Positions 35,982-46,677 are shown, counted from the stretch's first letter. The stretch: DNA of 64,000 bases from Xenorhabdus thuongxuanensis (GCF_001908095.1 NZ_MKGR01000006.1:107129-171128); one strand, 5' to 3'. Made by a program: numbers and translations. The notes: a model not told the origin generated them from the letters alone.

Positions 35982-36749
35982 ATGATATTCAATGAAGCTG
36001 ACAGTTCGAATGTTTTGAAAGGTAAAAGGGTTGTCGTAACAGGCGGAGGACGCGATTTTGGACAAGCGGTTTCTGTTTGGTTGGCACGAGAAGGTGCATA
36101 TGTTGATCTCTGTGCCCGCCAATTAGCCAGTGCAGAAGCAACATGTGAAATTATTCGTCGTGAAGGTGGCATAGCCAGAGGTTATCAATGTGATATGAGT
36201 AACGCTCAGTCCGTTAGTGGTTTTGCTACTCAGTTACTAAAAGACAATCAACCCATCGATATTTTGATCTTAAGTGCGGCTCAGTGGCTGGAAGGGTATT
36301 TAGGGGAAGGTGACAATGACGCCGACATTGTTAGTACGGTGAATTCAGGTATAACAGGCTCTATCTTGCTGACCAAAGCGCTATTACCTAGCCTGCGACA
36401 GTCACAGGGTGCCGATATTGTTGCTATGGTCTCGGTTTGTGGTATTCCCCAATTTACTGAATCTGTCGCTCATCCGGCATTTTTCGCCGCCAAACATGCT
36501 ATGAGTGGTTTTAGCCAGAACTTGGCCCATCATTTAAGCAAAGAAAATATTCGCGTGACCGGGCTTTATCCACCTGACTTTGAACTTAATGGTTTTGATG
36601 AAATTCTGGATAATCAGAAAAAAATGGGAGAGCAATTGCTTAATGGTCGTTCAGTGTGGGAAACCATCCGGTTTGTTATCACTCAACCCCGTAGTTGCCA
36701 CATTAAAGCGATTTATTTCCAGGGCCCAACTTTTAAGGATTTTGAATAA
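35982..36749 (+). CDS. Short-chain dehydrogenase/reductase
   Basis: 255 residues from the ATG at 35982, chosen for the AAGGAAAG upstream; an ATG at 35934 would add 16 residues. The Rossmann motif is VTGGGRDFGQ near residue 19 (TGxxxGxG with Asp in place of the usual small residue), then LSAAQWLEG. The usual catalytic YxxxK appears replaced: the segment around HPAFFAAKHAMSG keeps the lysine, but where Tyr is expected there is Phe. The loss of the tyrosine makes classical SDR catalysis doubtful, and it may be a diverged or non-canonical member. It is a lone gene between two unrelated loci. Confidence 0.75.
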   Translation: MIFNEADSSNVLKGKRVVVTGGGRDFGQAVSVWLAREGAYVDLCARQLASAEATCEIIRREGGIARGYQCDMSNAQSVSGFATQLLKDNQPIDILILSAAQWLEGYLGEGDNDADIVSTVNSGITGSILLTKALLPSLRQSQGADIVAMVSVCGIPQFTESVAHPAFFAAKHAMSGFSQNLAHHLSKENIRVTGLYPPDFELNGFDEILDNQKKMGEQLLNGRSVWETIRFVITQPRSCHIKAIYFQGPTFKDFE

Positions 36750-36805
36750 GCCGTAGTGTAGTAAATAAACAGTAGTCATGTACCGCTTGATGCAGCAATA
36801 ATTTG

Positions 36806-36841
36806 GCGTGATCAATATGCCTTATTATCATATGATCACGC
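36806..36841. terminator. Possible bidirectional terminator
   Basis: 9-bp inverted repeat (36806-36814 with 36833-36841) between the convergent SDR and RpiR genes, followed by TTTACACTT. Weak because the loop is long. Confidence 0.4.
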
Positions 36842-36890
36842 TTTACACTTATTTCGAGTTTTATGGATACTTTTTTACCTGAATTCCCCA

Positions 36891-37715
36891 TTACTCCTGC
36901 CGATATGCCAGTGCTACCGCCAAGGATTGTACCAAACACAAAGTTGCAGATTGAGAACGGAATGCATCAACCTGGGCTTCCTTCACTACAAAGCAAATAT
37001 CGCTAAAACTAGCGAGTGGGCTAATTTGGCTATCAGTAATGACAATTTGCCTTGCACCAGCCTGTGCAGCTTTTTCACTGACCATCACCGTTTCTTCGGC
37101 ATACGGCGTAAAACTGATAGATACCACAACATCTTTAGGGCCAATCATATTCATCTGTTCGCGAAACATACCACCTAAGCCATCAATGAGCAGGGGACGG
37201 CATTCCAGATGACTGAGGGCATAGGCAAGATATGAGGCAACACTGAAAGAACGGCGCAGGCCGATAATGTAAATATTGTGGGCATTCGCCAGTAAACTCA
37301 CTGCCTTATTCAAATCCTCTGCGGGTGTGCGGGCTGCGAGTTGTTGCATGGCTTGAGAGTTGGAATGGGCAAATTCCTGCAAAATATGCTGAGGATTTTC
37401 TGGTATTTGATGATCGCTATCCAGCTCTTTAAACAGCCGTGCCCGATCAGTATAGCTGGCTGTTTCTTCCACCAAATTCATGCGAAATAGCTGTTTCATT
37501 TCATTGAATCCACTGAAATTAAAGGCATTGGCAAAGCGGATCAAGGTAGAAGGTGGAACATTGGCTTCTTTGGCAATAACGGCAACAGTATCAAATGCGA
37601 CACTATTAGTATTATCCAGTACATATTTTGCAACTTGTTGTAACCGTTTACTTAACTCACCATAACGGGATCGTACTTGTTCTTGAAGTTCATTCAGATT
37701 AGACGCAGCAGACAT
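36891..37715 (-). CDS. RpiR-family regulator, probably of the inositol locus
   Basis: 274 residues with an N-terminal RpiR helix-turn-helix (KEANVPPSTLIRFANAFNFSGFNEMKQLF, about residues 46-76) and a C-terminal SIS sugar-phosphate-binding domain (about 125-260, with IYIIGLRRSFSVASYLAYAL). In many Gram-negative bacteria an RpiR-type protein named IolR controls inositol catabolism. It is divergent from the iolA remnant, which supports that role. It appears intact even though much of its presumed regulon is decayed. Confidence 0.85.
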   Translation of the reverse strand: MSAASNLNELQEQVRSRYGELSKRLQQVAKYVLDNTNSVAFDTVAVIAKEANVPPSTLIRFANAFNFSGFNEMKQLFRMNLVEETASYTDRARLFKELDSDHQIPENPQHILQEFAHSNSQAMQQLAARTPAEDLNKAVSLLANAHNIYIIGLRRSFSVASYLAYALSHLECRPLLIDGLGGMFREQMNMIGPKDVVVSISFTPYAEETVMVSEKAAQAGARQIVITDSQISPLASFSDICFVVKEAQVDAFRSQSATLCLVQSLAVALAYRQE

Positions 37716-37879
37716 CAGTCCCCCATATGCAAAAATAGCGTGTTGATCACATTAATTGAAGAGCATTTCAAATTCAATTGAAAATGAAATATATATTTCA
37801 TATATCTGTAGCATCGTGATTAAACGCTTATAGTTCAATCTTAATTAAATTTAGGTCATTGTATTTAGAGAGGCTCAGA

Positions 37880-38714
37880 ATGGAACAGATTAAAAACTTT
37901 ATTGGCGGGCAACTCGTTGATAGCCAAAGTGATCGCATTTCACTCATTTTCAATCCAGCCACAGGACAGGAGATTCGAAAAGTTGCCCTGAGTACAGTTC
38001 ATGAGACTGAACATGCCATTGAATCTGCCCATCTGGCTTTTCAGGAATGGTCAAAAATACCCCCATTGAAACCCGATTGCAGAATATGTCTATACCACTG
38101 CATCAGCGTACGGGAAACGCTGTCAGGCATTAGGTGGTGCAAAGAACCATAGCGTCTTGATGCCAGATGCAGATATGGACATGGCTGCAAATGCCATCAT
38201 GGGGGCGGCATTCGGTGCGGCAGGAGAGCGTTGTATGGCATTGTCTGTTGTCGTAGCGGTTGGGGATGAAGTTGCTGATACATTGGTAGAAAAACTCCGG
38301 CAACAAATAGTCCAAATGTCAGTTGGTCCTGGTATTAACCGAGAAATAGGCATTACCAATGGGAAAGAAAATGACATGGGGCCAGTGATTTCTCAGCAGC
38401 ACAGGGCAAAAATTTATGACTACATTTGCAGTGGAGTAGAGCAGGGAGCAAAATTGCTGGTTGATGGGCGAGAGTATCAGGTAGCAGGCCATGAAAATGG
38501 TTATTTCGTGGGACCGACGCTGTTTGATTATGTCACGCCAGAAATGAAAATCTATAAAGAAGAGATTTTCGGCCCTGTGCTTGCCATTGTCCGCGTACCG
38601 GATTATGACACTGCATTGAACTTGATTAACCAGCATGAATATGGCAATGGAGCGGCAATATTTACCTGTGATGGCGAAACGGCACGCCAGTGTGCGTTTG
38701 GAACATCACGATAG
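37880..38714 (+). pseudogene. iolA: Methylmalonate-semialdehyde dehydrogenase remnant
   Basis: The start, MEQIKNFIGGQLVDSQS, matches MmsA/IolA. After about 60 residues (ending WSKIPPLK) the frame changes and the next recognisable segment is ASAYGKRCQALGGAKNH, which lies well over 100 residues further on in a complete 500-residue enzyme. The rest, including GERCMALSVVVAV with the catalytic Cys, runs in a second frame to a stop after ARQCAFGTSR, lacking the usual C-terminal dimerisation part. So there is one internal deletion, one frame change and a truncated end; the product cannot be active. It would convert malonate semialdehyde to acetyl-CoA at the end of inositol breakdown. Confidence 0.9.
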
Positions 38715-38749
38715 CCATTTTGTGATGCCAACGATGGAGTAGCTATCCT

Positions 38750-40699
38750 ATGAAGAACAGAGCAATAAACACGCAGAAAATGACAATGGCTCAAGCCTTG
38801 ATCAAATTCCTTAACCAGCAATATATCAATGTTGATGGAGAAGAATACCCTTTTATTCGAGGTGTGCTCACGATATTTGGTCATGGTAATGTGGTGGGTT
38901 TAGGGCAGGCATTGGAACAGGAATCGGGACATCTTCGCGTTTATCAGGGCTGTAATGAACAGGGAATGGCACATATTGCGACGGGATTTGCCAAACAGAA
39001 AAAGCGTCGGCAGATTTTTGCCGTAACCTCTTCTGTCGGGCCTGGGGCGGCCAATATGGTGACGGCTGCTGCAACGGCAACAGCGAACCGTATTCCATTA
39101 CTATTATTGCCGGGAGATACCTTTGCTTGCCGCCAGCCTGATCCCGTTTTACAGCAGATTGAACAATATGGCGATGGCACCATTAGCACCAATGATTGCT
39201 TCCGTCCGGTATCCCGTTATTGGGATCGCATTTCGCGGCCAGAGCAATTGATGACAGCCATGTTGCACGCTATGCGAGTATTAACAGATCCGGCAGATAC
39301 GGGTGCTGTCACGATCTGCCTTCCGCAAGATGTTCAGGGAGAAGTATGGGATTACCCAGATTACTTCTTCCAGAAACGGGTTCACCAGATTGAACGCCGT
39401 CCAGCTTCTCAGGTGCGTATTCAAGAGGCAATTACACTGATTCAGCGCAAGAGAAAGCCGCTGTTGATTTGTGGTGGTGGTGTACGTTACTCCGAAGCTC
39501 ATGAAGCTTTCCGCCATTTTGCTGAAACCTTCCATATCCCATTTACTGAAACTCAGGCGGGAAAAAGTACGGTTGTGGCTGCCCATCCACTGAATTGCGG
39601 CGGCATTGGCACAACGGGTTGTTTGGCGGCGAACCAGCTTGCTAAGGAAGCCGATTTGATTATTGGTGTTGGCACCCGTTTTACCGATTTTACGACGGCC
39701 TCAAAATCACTGTTCCAACACCCGGAAGTGGAATTCCTTACCATCAATGTAGCAGAGTTTGACGCCTGCAAACTAGATGCCGTAGGTGTACTGGCAGATG
39801 CCAGGGAAGGACTCAATGCCATCACACAGGCACTGTCAAAAACAGAATGGCGTTCAGAGTGGCAGCAAGAAATTGTTCAGGCGAAGGCAAATTGGCAACG
39901 GGAATTGAAACGATTATTTTCCATTCAATATCAGGCTGGATTTAAGCCGGAGATCGCGGGGCATTTGGATGAAAAATTGGAAGAGTACAGCGAAACGTTG
40001 CAAACCAATCTGACTCAAACCCGTGTGCTTGGCTTGATGGATCAGTATTTGGAACCCAACGCTATCATTGTGGGGGCTGCGGGTTCTCTGCCGGGAGATT
40101 TACAGCGTGTTTGGCAACCGAAAGTGCCTGATACTTATCACCTTGAATATGGCTATTCCTGTATGGGATATGAAATTGCTGCATCATTGGGGGCAAAACT
40201 CGCTTGTCCTGAACAGCCAGTTTACGCAATGGTCGGTGATGGTTCATATTTGATGTTAAACAGTGAATTACAAACGGCTATTCAGGAAAACATTAAGATC
40301 ACCGTGCTACTGTTTGATAATGCGGGATTTGGTTGCATCAATAACTTACAAATGAGCCAAGGCATGGGAAGTTTTGCCACGGAAAATCGTTATCGTAATC
40401 AGCAAAATGGCAGGTTGGACGGCGCTTTGATATCGGTGGATTTTGCCAAGAATGCGGAAAGTTATGGTTGTAAAAGCTATCGGGTGCATGATGAACAACA
40501 ACTGATCGCAGCATTGCAGGATGCGCAGAAGCAGCCATGTGCGACGCTAATCGATATTAAAGTACTGCCCAAAACCATGACACATGATTATGCATCATGG
40601 TGGAGAACAGGAACTGCGCAGCTTGCTGATAATCCAGAAATTGCTGCATCAGCGGAAAAAATCAGGGAATACGTGGAGAAAAAAGCGCGTCAGTATTAG
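38750..40699 (+). CDS. iolD: 3D-(3,5/4)-trihydroxycyclohexane-1,2-dione acylhydrolase
   Basis: 649-residue thiamine-diphosphate enzyme that hydrolyses the cyclic trione-type intermediate of myo-inositol breakdown to 5-deoxy-glucuronate. The length and the three ThDP-enzyme domains are intact: the N-terminal Pyr part with [15 protein letters not shown] (catalytic Glu near residue 70), [13 protein letters not shown], and the PP domain with [15 protein letters not shown] around residue 497 followed by the Mg-binding NAGFG. It follows the broken iolA by 35 bp. It may be a remnant not yet inactivated. Confidence 0.93.
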   Translation: MKNRAINTQKMTMAQALIKFLNQQYINVDGEEYPFIRGVLTIFGHGNVVGLGQALEQESGHLRVYQGCNEQGMAHIATGFAKQKKRRQIFAVTSSVGPGAANMVTAAATATANRIPLLLLPGDTFACRQPDPVLQQIEQYGDGTISTNDCFRPVSRYWDRISRPEQLMTAMLHAMRVLTDPADTGAVTICLPQDVQGEVWDYPDYFFQKRVHQIERRPASQVRIQEAITLIQRKRKPLLICGGGVRYSEAHEAFRHFAETFHIPFTETQAGKSTVVAAHPLNCGGIGTTGCLAANQLAKEADLIIGVGTRFTDFTTASKSLFQHPEVEFLTINVAEFDACKLDAVGVLADAREGLNAITQALSKTEWRSEWQQEIVQAKANWQRELKRLFSIQYQAGFKPEIAGHLDEKLEEYSETLQTNLTQTRVLGLMDQYLEPNAIIVGAAGSLPGDLQRVWQPKVPDTYHLEYGYSCMGYEIAASLGAKLACPEQPVYAMVGDGSYLMLNSELQTAIQENIKITVLLFDNAGFGCINNLQMSQGMGSFATENRYRNQQNGRLDGALISVDFAKNAESYGCKSYRVHDEQQLIAALQDAQKQPCATLIDIKVLPKTMTHDYASWWRTGTAQLADNPEIAASAEKIREYVEKKARQY

Positions 40700-40712
40700 C
40701 CGATAACGTAAT

Positions 40713-40730
40713 GGCCTGTTTATTCAGGCC
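40713..40730 (+). terminator. Weak terminator after iolD
   Basis: Stem GGCCTG/CAGGCC (40713-40718 with 40725-40730) with a 6-nt loop, followed by TTATATGTTATT, 13 bp after the iolD stop. Confidence 0.5.
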
Positions 40731-40771
40731 TTATATGTTATTGATTGTTTAAAGAGTTATAAGATTTTTAC

Positions 40772-41758
40772 TTAGTCAGATATGGTATTTTTTCTATGAG
40801 TTAATAATATCCTTGAAATAGACCAAATGAATCTATTTTTTGACAAGATTAATTTTAATCTGAATTTCATTTTTTTGGGTTTTTTTGTTAAGTTTAAATC
40901 ATCTTTTTCATAACTGAACTTGGAAATGTAATTGTTAAGTTCTTTATACATTCCTGATGATAATAGTTTCCACATAAACTGTATCTGTAGGCTTGATTTT
41001 TTTGCCCTGGTTTTTTTTAAAATATCATGTTTGTCTTTTTTATTATATAATTCATTTAGTTTTGTATTTATTTTTTCCCACGCCTCTATTTCTTTTAAGT
41101 AATCATTGGTTGTCCATTTTTTGTTCATTATAGATCCGTTTCTATATATGTAGTTATATAAATGCATTGGTACATAAGAATAAGAACCATGACAAATACA
41201 TTCCAAAATAAAAAGTACATCTTCTCCAATAGGGAGTTTTTCATCAAAAGTTATTCTTTTTCCCTTTAAGAAATCATTTCTTATCAATAAGCAACATATA
41301 TTAAAATAATCAAAATTTAAAAAATCCAGTATAATGTTATAGGAGTTTTGATAGGCTTTTGAAGCCTCTAATTTTTGGTCTTTATGTAGACTGTTAAATG
41401 AACAATAAGAGAAATCACTGTTATTTAACTCCACTTGTTCTATTAATTTTTCAATGAAAGAAGGTTCATACGTATCATCGCTATCAAGAAAACAAATATA
41501 ATAACCTGTAGACAAAGAAATGCCCTTATTCCTGGCGGAGGATACTCCTTTATTGTCTTGTGATATATATTTGATATTTTTGTGATTTTTAGCATAATTC
41601 TTACAAATATCTATTGTTTTATCAATTGAGCCGTCATTAATGATGATAATTTCAATATCCTTATATGTTTGATTTAGCACACTATTAATTGCTCTGCTTA
41701 TGCAATCTTGAGAGTTGTATGCTGGAATTATAATCGAAACCAATTTATTGTTACTCAT
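40772..41758 (-). CDS. Family 2 glycosyltransferase
   Basis: 328 residues with a GT-A fold start: VSIIIPAYNSQDCISRAI at residues 7-24, IIINDGSIDKT near 40, GVSSARNKGI near 73 and the metal-binding LDSDD near 93. The C-terminus is basic and poorly conserved. The gene is extremely AT-rich, far more than iolD beside it, and no other polysaccharide gene is near, so it looks acquired as a single gene. It may decorate a surface polysaccharide; acceptor and donor are unknown. Confidence 0.85.
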   Translation of the reverse strand: MSNNKLVSIIIPAYNSQDCISRAINSVLNQTYKDIEIIIINDGSIDKTIDICKNYAKNHKNIKYISQDNKGVSSARNKGISLSTGYYICFLDSDDTYEPSFIEKLIEQVELNNSDFSYCSFNSLHKDQKLEASKAYQNSYNIILDFLNFDYFNICCLLIRNDFLKGKRITFDEKLPIGEDVLFILECICHGSYSYVPMHLYNYIYRNGSIMNKKWTTNDYLKEIEAWEKINTKLNELYNKKDKHDILKKTRAKKSSLQIQFMWKLLSSGMYKELNNYISKFSYEKDDLNLTKKPKKMKFRLKLILSKNRFIWSISRILLTHRKNTISD

Positions 41759-42204
41759 ATATGCTCCATTTACTATTCATACCATTACTTGTATAAATAT
41801 ATTTATTTGAATTTTCTGTACTAAATTCTATTTAGTAAAATATTAGCAGGTTTTTTCAACTGCATAGCCCAAACTAGTGAGAATTTCGTCTCACTAATAA
41901 GAGATAGAAATGATTATCAGTAAACAAGGCTTATTGTTTAATTTGCACTATCTTTAATTCCTAATTATTAATCGAAAATACTCGTAACTGTTTGGTTTTT
42001 AAAGCTTCTCATCGGTCATGTAACCACAATATTGAAAGGTGTCAGCAAGGCCATCAAATGCATCAATGTCTTCTTTGTCCTTGGGCTAAAAACGTAGGTG
42101 CTCACTTTTTGTCTGATTTTGTTGTAGGTATTGCGGCATAAAACCATATCGCGCATGCTGGCTGGTGGCTACGCTAATATGAGTAAATTCAAGAAGATAT
42201 GATA
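41759..42204. other. Intergenic region with possible gene debris
   Basis: 445 bp without an intact gene. The left half is very AT-rich and holds the glycosyltransferase promoter. The right part (about 42000-42180) is less AT-rich and reads on the minus strand as a short open stretch that I could not assign, possibly the tail of a deleted gene. Confidence 0.4.
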
Positions 42205-43209
42205 TCAATAAAATAATTCCTCTAGCCTAGGGAATATAATTTCTTCTAACAAGGAAAATAAACTGTTCCATATGTCAACTTTATTATATTCGCCACTGAA
42301 AATAACAATAACAGATTCTAGATCAGGGATAATCAATAATATCTGTCCACCATTGCCAAATGCCGCGTACCAATCATATGTATGACCACTTACAGGGGAT
42401 TTATATTGATCAATATACCAAAGATAGCCATAATGTTCTGTCCCTGTGAAAAATCGGGGGGTAATAGATTCTTTTATCCATATGGCAGGAACAATGTCAT
42501 TTCCTGACCATCTGCCTTTATTTAATATCAACTGACCTATCTTCAATAAATCTCTCGCAGTTAGACGTAATCCAGAAGCCGCAGATGCGACGCCATCTAT
42601 TCCTTTATGCCATTTAAAGTTCGTAATACCTAATTCCTTAAACAATACTTTATTGGCAAATTCAGGCAAAGTGCAATGCGTATATTTTTCTATTATGCGA
42701 CCTAAGAGAGCAGTACTTCCCCCCGAGTAACACCATGTTTCACCAGCTCTACCTGTCACTGCTTTGGAAAAAATATATCCATATCTATCCTGTGCCAATT
42801 CCATACCTATTTCATCATTGCTGATATCATGATAAGGGCAATTTTCATTCCACTCTATGCCCATTGTCATAGTAAGCGCATGTTCTATATTAATATGATC
42901 GAAATTAGCATCTTTGCGATATTCGGGGAAGTGCTCAATTATCGGGCTTCCTAAATGAGGAACCTGCTGATATTCCATAGCTATGCCATATAAAATAGAG
43001 ACAATGCTTTTTGTCACTGATCTTATGTCATGTAAGGTATCTTTATTGAAATCTATTTTGCCAATATCTTCACCCCATACTTCGTCATGACCTGAGAAAT
43101 ATTCTTCTGCCAATAATGTTCCTCCTTGGCTAATCAATAACGCATGTATATGTTCAAGAGTTTCACTATTTACGGATAAACTCATTTTGTTTATTAAGAA
43201 ATCTTGCAT
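42205..43209 (-). CDS. Serine hydrolase of the class C beta-lactamase family
   Basis: 334 residues with the SxxK motif SVTK at 64-67, a YSG-type motif in WCYSGGSTALLGR near residue 162, and GNGGQ near 287 as the third motif. There is no obvious signal peptide, so it is probably cytosolic, unlike true beta-lactamases. Members of this family include esterases, DD-peptidases and amide hydrolases in secondary metabolism. It lies alone between the glycosyltransferase and iolG. The substrate is unknown. Confidence 0.8.
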   Translation of the reverse strand: MQDFLINKMSLSVNSETLEHIHALLISQGGTLLAEEYFSGHDEVWGEDIGKIDFNKDTLHDIRSVTKSIVSILYGIAMEYQQVPHLGSPIIEHFPEYRKDANFDHINIEHALTMTMGIEWNENCPYHDISNDEIGMELAQDRYGYIFSKAVTGRAGETWCYSGGSTALLGRIIEKYTHCTLPEFANKVLFKELGITNFKWHKGIDGVASAASGLRLTARDLLKIGQLILNKGRWSGNDIVPAIWIKESITPRFFTGTEHYGYLWYIDQYKSPVSGHTYDWYAAFGNGGQILLIIPDLESVIVIFSGEYNKVDIWNSLFSLLEEIIFPRLEELFY

Positions 43210-43487
43210 GCATAGCCTTAGAAAATATTTTTATGAAAAATGGCAATCTAGCTTTTTAAATTTATTAAAAAATCATATTTACGAAAAAAAACTATAATTT
43301 ACCTAAAATGACAATATTGAGAAATAAATCATGAAGGAAATTATTGGCAAGGTGTTCCCAGATGAAAGTTATATGAGCCAGCTCTAAAAAATAAAATTTT
43401 CAAATAAAACAAAATTGAAATAAATATTTTATTTGATATGTTTTCATCCACACCAAAAAGCAGATACCAAGGTATCAAGGAGCATTC

Positions 43488-44474
43488 ATGTTCAATATTG
43501 CATTATTTGGCGCTGGGCGAATTGGGAAGGTTCACGCTGTTAACATTGCTAACCATAAAGAAACTCACCTCTATTCTGTGATAGATCCACATCTGACAAG
43601 TGCTAAGACATTGGCACATCAATATCAGGCCAAAATACAGACTACCGAAGAAGCGATGTCAGATCCTGATGTTCATGGTGTGCTGATTGCGTCAGCAACG
43701 GACACCCATGCCGATCTGATAGAACTGGCTGCCCGACACAATAAAATGGTTTTCTGCGAGAAACCGGTTCACCTTGATCTTGAACGAGTTCATCAGTGTC
43801 TTGCGACGGTAAAAGAGTGTCAGGTTCCTCTGTTTGTCGGGTTTAATCGTCGCTACGATCCGCAATTTCGTCGGCTGAAAAACCTGTTTGATGCAGGAAC
43901 GGTTGGTAAGGCAGAATCCTTACTTATTATCTCCCGTGATCCTTCCCCGCCACCCGCAGAATATGTTCGTGTGTCTGGTGGTATGTTCAGAGACATGACC
44001 ATTCATGACTTAGATATGGCGCGTTTTATTCTTGGTGAGGAACCATGTGCTATTTATGCTCAGGGAAGCAATCTTGTTGACCCTGCTATAGGTACGGCTG
44101 GCGACATAGATACTGCATTTATTGTCATGAAATTTCCATCGGGGGCAATGGCAACTATCACCAATAGCCGTCGTTCTGGTTATGGTTACGATCAACGATT
44201 AGAACTACATGGTGAGAAGGGACTTCTGACTGCCGGAAATATAAAGGAAAACAGTGTGGAGTTCTGGGGAGAAAACGGTTGTACCACCGCGAAGCCAGAG
44301 CATTTCTTTTTGCAACGTTACCGTGAGGCATACATCGCAGAATGGAGCCATTTTGTTGATGTCATGGCTGGAAGGGCAATGCCTGAAACTAGTGGTATTG
44401 ATGGAGAACGGGCTCTATACCTCGCAGACAAAGCGTTTGAATCCTTGCAATCCGGTAAAAAAATCAAACTATAA
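43488..44474 (+). CDS. iolG: Inositol 2-dehydrogenase-like oxidoreductase
   Basis: 328 residues of the Gfo/Idh/MocA family. The N-terminal NAD fold FGAGRIGKVHA is at residues 7-17, EKPVHLD with the catalytic lysine near 92, FNRRYDPQFRRL near 122, and DMTIHDLDMARF with the catalytic Asp/His pair near 170. These match IolG, which oxidises myo-inositol to scyllo-inosose. A symporter gene follows 145 bp later and iolD is nearby. It may act on another inositol or sugar, since the family is broad. Confidence 0.82.
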   Translation: MFNIALFGAGRIGKVHAVNIANHKETHLYSVIDPHLTSAKTLAHQYQAKIQTTEEAMSDPDVHGVLIASATDTHADLIELAARHNKMVFCEKPVHLDLERVHQCLATVKECQVPLFVGFNRRYDPQFRRLKNLFDAGTVGKAESLLIISRDPSPPPAEYVRVSGGMFRDMTIHDLDMARFILGEEPCAIYAQGSNLVDPAIGTAGDIDTAFIVMKFPSGAMATITNSRRSGYGYDQRLELHGEKGLLTAGNIKENSVEFWGENGCTTAKPEHFFLQRYREAYIAEWSHFVDVMAGRAMPETSGIDGERALYLADKAFESLQSGKKIKL

Positions 44475-44619
44475 CCATAAAATTCAATAATAAACATTGC
44501 TGGAACATTTATTTCATCAGAATTACCATATCTGTTCCAGCCACCGTAACTGTGACAGACCGTTTATCCCCAAAATAGATTTCAAGGCGTTGAAAACGGT
44601 TAATCAGGGTGGAGGATAT

Positions 44620-46129
44620 ATGTTAGCTTTTCTTTCTTTTATTGGCTTTACCTTATTGGTAGCCGGGTTTGCTTATTATAAAACGCGAAACAAACAATTA
44701 AGTGATTCGACCGAAGGTTATTTTCTTGGTGGGCGTTCCTTAACTGGAATATATATCGGTAGCTCCATGTTACTTATGAATCTGTCTACAGAACATTTGG
44801 TCGGCCTGAATGGACTGGCGTTCAGAACTGGATTAATTGTTATGGCGTGGGAAGTGATTGCGGCTCTAACTATTGCCCTATTTGCTATTTACTTCTTGCC
44901 GAAATATCTGAAATTAGGCATTTCGACCATTCCTGAATATCTTGAGCGTCGGTTTGACAAAAATACGTTGCTAATTACCTCAATTCTATTTTTGGCGATG
45001 TATGTGATCTCATTATTACCTATCGTTCTGTATACCGGCGCGATTGCTCTGGAAAGTCTGTTTCAGGTTTCCCGGGTTTTTCAGGTCGATAAAACCACGG
45101 CACTCTGGATCATGGTTTGGGGCGTGGGAGGATTGGGGGCAATTTACGCAATCTTTGGTGGGATCAAAGCGATTGCAGTGGCCGATACCATTAATGGCGT
45201 AGGCTTGATTGTGGGCGGCTTGATGGTAACGGTATTTGCCCTGTTGTATGTGGGAGATGGCAGTGTATGGAAAGGATTAAATGATGTCTATCAGACCCAC
45301 CCAGAGAAGTTTAATTCCATCGGCAGTGAAGATTCACTTGTTCCATTCTCGACTCTGTTCACGGGGCTGCTTATCTCTAATATGTTCTTTTGGTGTACCA
45401 ATCAATCCATTGTGCAAAAATCATTGGGCGCCAAGAACCTGGCTGAAGGGCAAAAAGGCGTAATGCTATGTGCTTTATTTAAGCTCATTATTCCTTCCAT
45501 TATTATCTTACCAGGGATAATTGCATTCCATATTTTTAATGGTCAAATAGATAATCCAGATAATGCTTATCCTGCGTTAGTGCAACTGGTATTACCCAAA
45601 GTTCTGGTTGGTTTCTTTGCAGCAGTAGTTGTGGGAGCCGTATTTTCGACATTCAGCGGTGGTCTGAACTCTTCCGTGACCTTATTTACCGTCAATATTT
45701 ACAAGCCGCGAATCAATCCGAATGCCACTGAAGCCAAAACGGGTTCCCCCAATTGCAGCAAAATTGGGGCTTTTGTTTGGTATGTCGGCTTACATCATTT
45801 GTCACTTTATCCTGAAATTCAATATTCACTTCTTCCATTTAGTTGGCATTCTGTTTGTCGTGAATATCATTTTCATGTTGACGATTGGGTATTTTTTCCC
45901 TGCCGAATCTTATCAGGAAGTGTATACAGAACAGGTGGATATTACACCTTGGTCGATGGTTAAACCGGCAGGGTGTCTAATTACACTGATTGTTGTCTCC
46001 ATGTATATTTTCCTTGCCGAGAACGTGCCAGCTTATGTGATGGCGCTCTATTATGTATTTGCAGCCTGCATATTGGGTTATTTTTTCTACCAGACAGGCA
46101 GGGAGTTATTTCGAAAAAATAAAAGCTGA
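44620..46129 (+). pseudogene. Sodium:solute symporter (SSS family), frameshifted
   Basis: Starts at the ATG at 44620 behind a GGAGGA site and encodes a typical SSS transporter (STEGYFLGGRSL, then GIKAIAVADTINGVGL and WCTNQSIVQKSLGAKNL). Near 45738 the frame changes: the first frame continues 75 nonsense residues to 45963, while the true C-terminal membrane segments continue in the next frame to 46129. One extra G in the GGG run at about 45741 explains it. Joined, the protein would be about 500 residues. Position beside iolG suggests an inositol or related polyol importer. It is either a recent mutation or a sequencing error, and the rest is intact. Confidence 0.85.
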
Positions 46130-46293
46130 TTTTCCCTGACACAACCCCTTTATTGTCCTTACTGGATTACGAATTGAAATTTAAATTTAATTTGGAATAA
46201 ATGTTTCACATAAAGGGTAAGGTGTATTTACGATAAATTTCAGTTGGTTAGCTGGAGAGCATACCTAATACAGTATTTCCGCTCAGGGGTCGA

Positions 46294-46650
46294 TTGATAC
46301 GTGAAATGGTTGCTGATGTGACTGCAAAACATGCTGGCAATCAGGCAAAAGCACTCGATTTTAGGCGCTCGACAGGTGACTGGCGCGAATTAGTTGCTGA
46401 TCCGAATATTGATGTTGTTGATATTTGCACGCCTACCGACGATCGCTCGTTGGATGAAACAATGGCGGTTTATAACAAGGATGTAGTGATGGTGCCAAAA
46501 GGGTATCATCCCGTGGCTACCATCGCGGGTTATGACAGTTACTACCTCAATGTTATGGCTGGCCCGACACGCAAATGGTTATTTACCTGGGAAAAAGATC
46601 ATCAATGGGTTAATGGTAAAGAATATGCAGAGAAACATGCTAGCCGTTAA
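46294..46650 (+). pseudogene. Chimeric remnant: IolG-like N-terminal piece joined to IolB C-terminus
   Basis: The first half of this 118-residue frame (ADVTAKHAG..., then DWRELVADPNIDVVDICTPT) is part of the NAD domain of a Gfo/Idh/MocA protein, with its true start missing. The second half (VMVPKGYHPVATIAGYDSYYLNVMAGP) is the C-terminus of IolB, 5-deoxy-glucuronate isomerase. A large deletion has therefore joined two genes in frame, removing whatever lay between. No function is likely. It shows that the inositol cluster was once larger and included iolB. Confidence 0.85.
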
Positions 46651-46651
46651 G

Positions 46652-46677
46652 TATTGCTCCCCATTCGGGGAGCAATA
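46652..46677 (+). terminator. Hairpin terminator after the iolB remnant
   Basis: Perfect 11-bp stem (46652-46662 with 46667-46677) with a 4-nt loop, directly after the remnant's stop codon and before the convergent permease gene. No long T-run follows, so strength is uncertain; it is probably the ancestral iolB terminator. Confidence 0.6.

Noticed and set aside
43331..43387. 18-residue open frame beginning MKEIIGKVFPDE
   Set aside because: Too short to support and with no recognisable relation to its neighbours.
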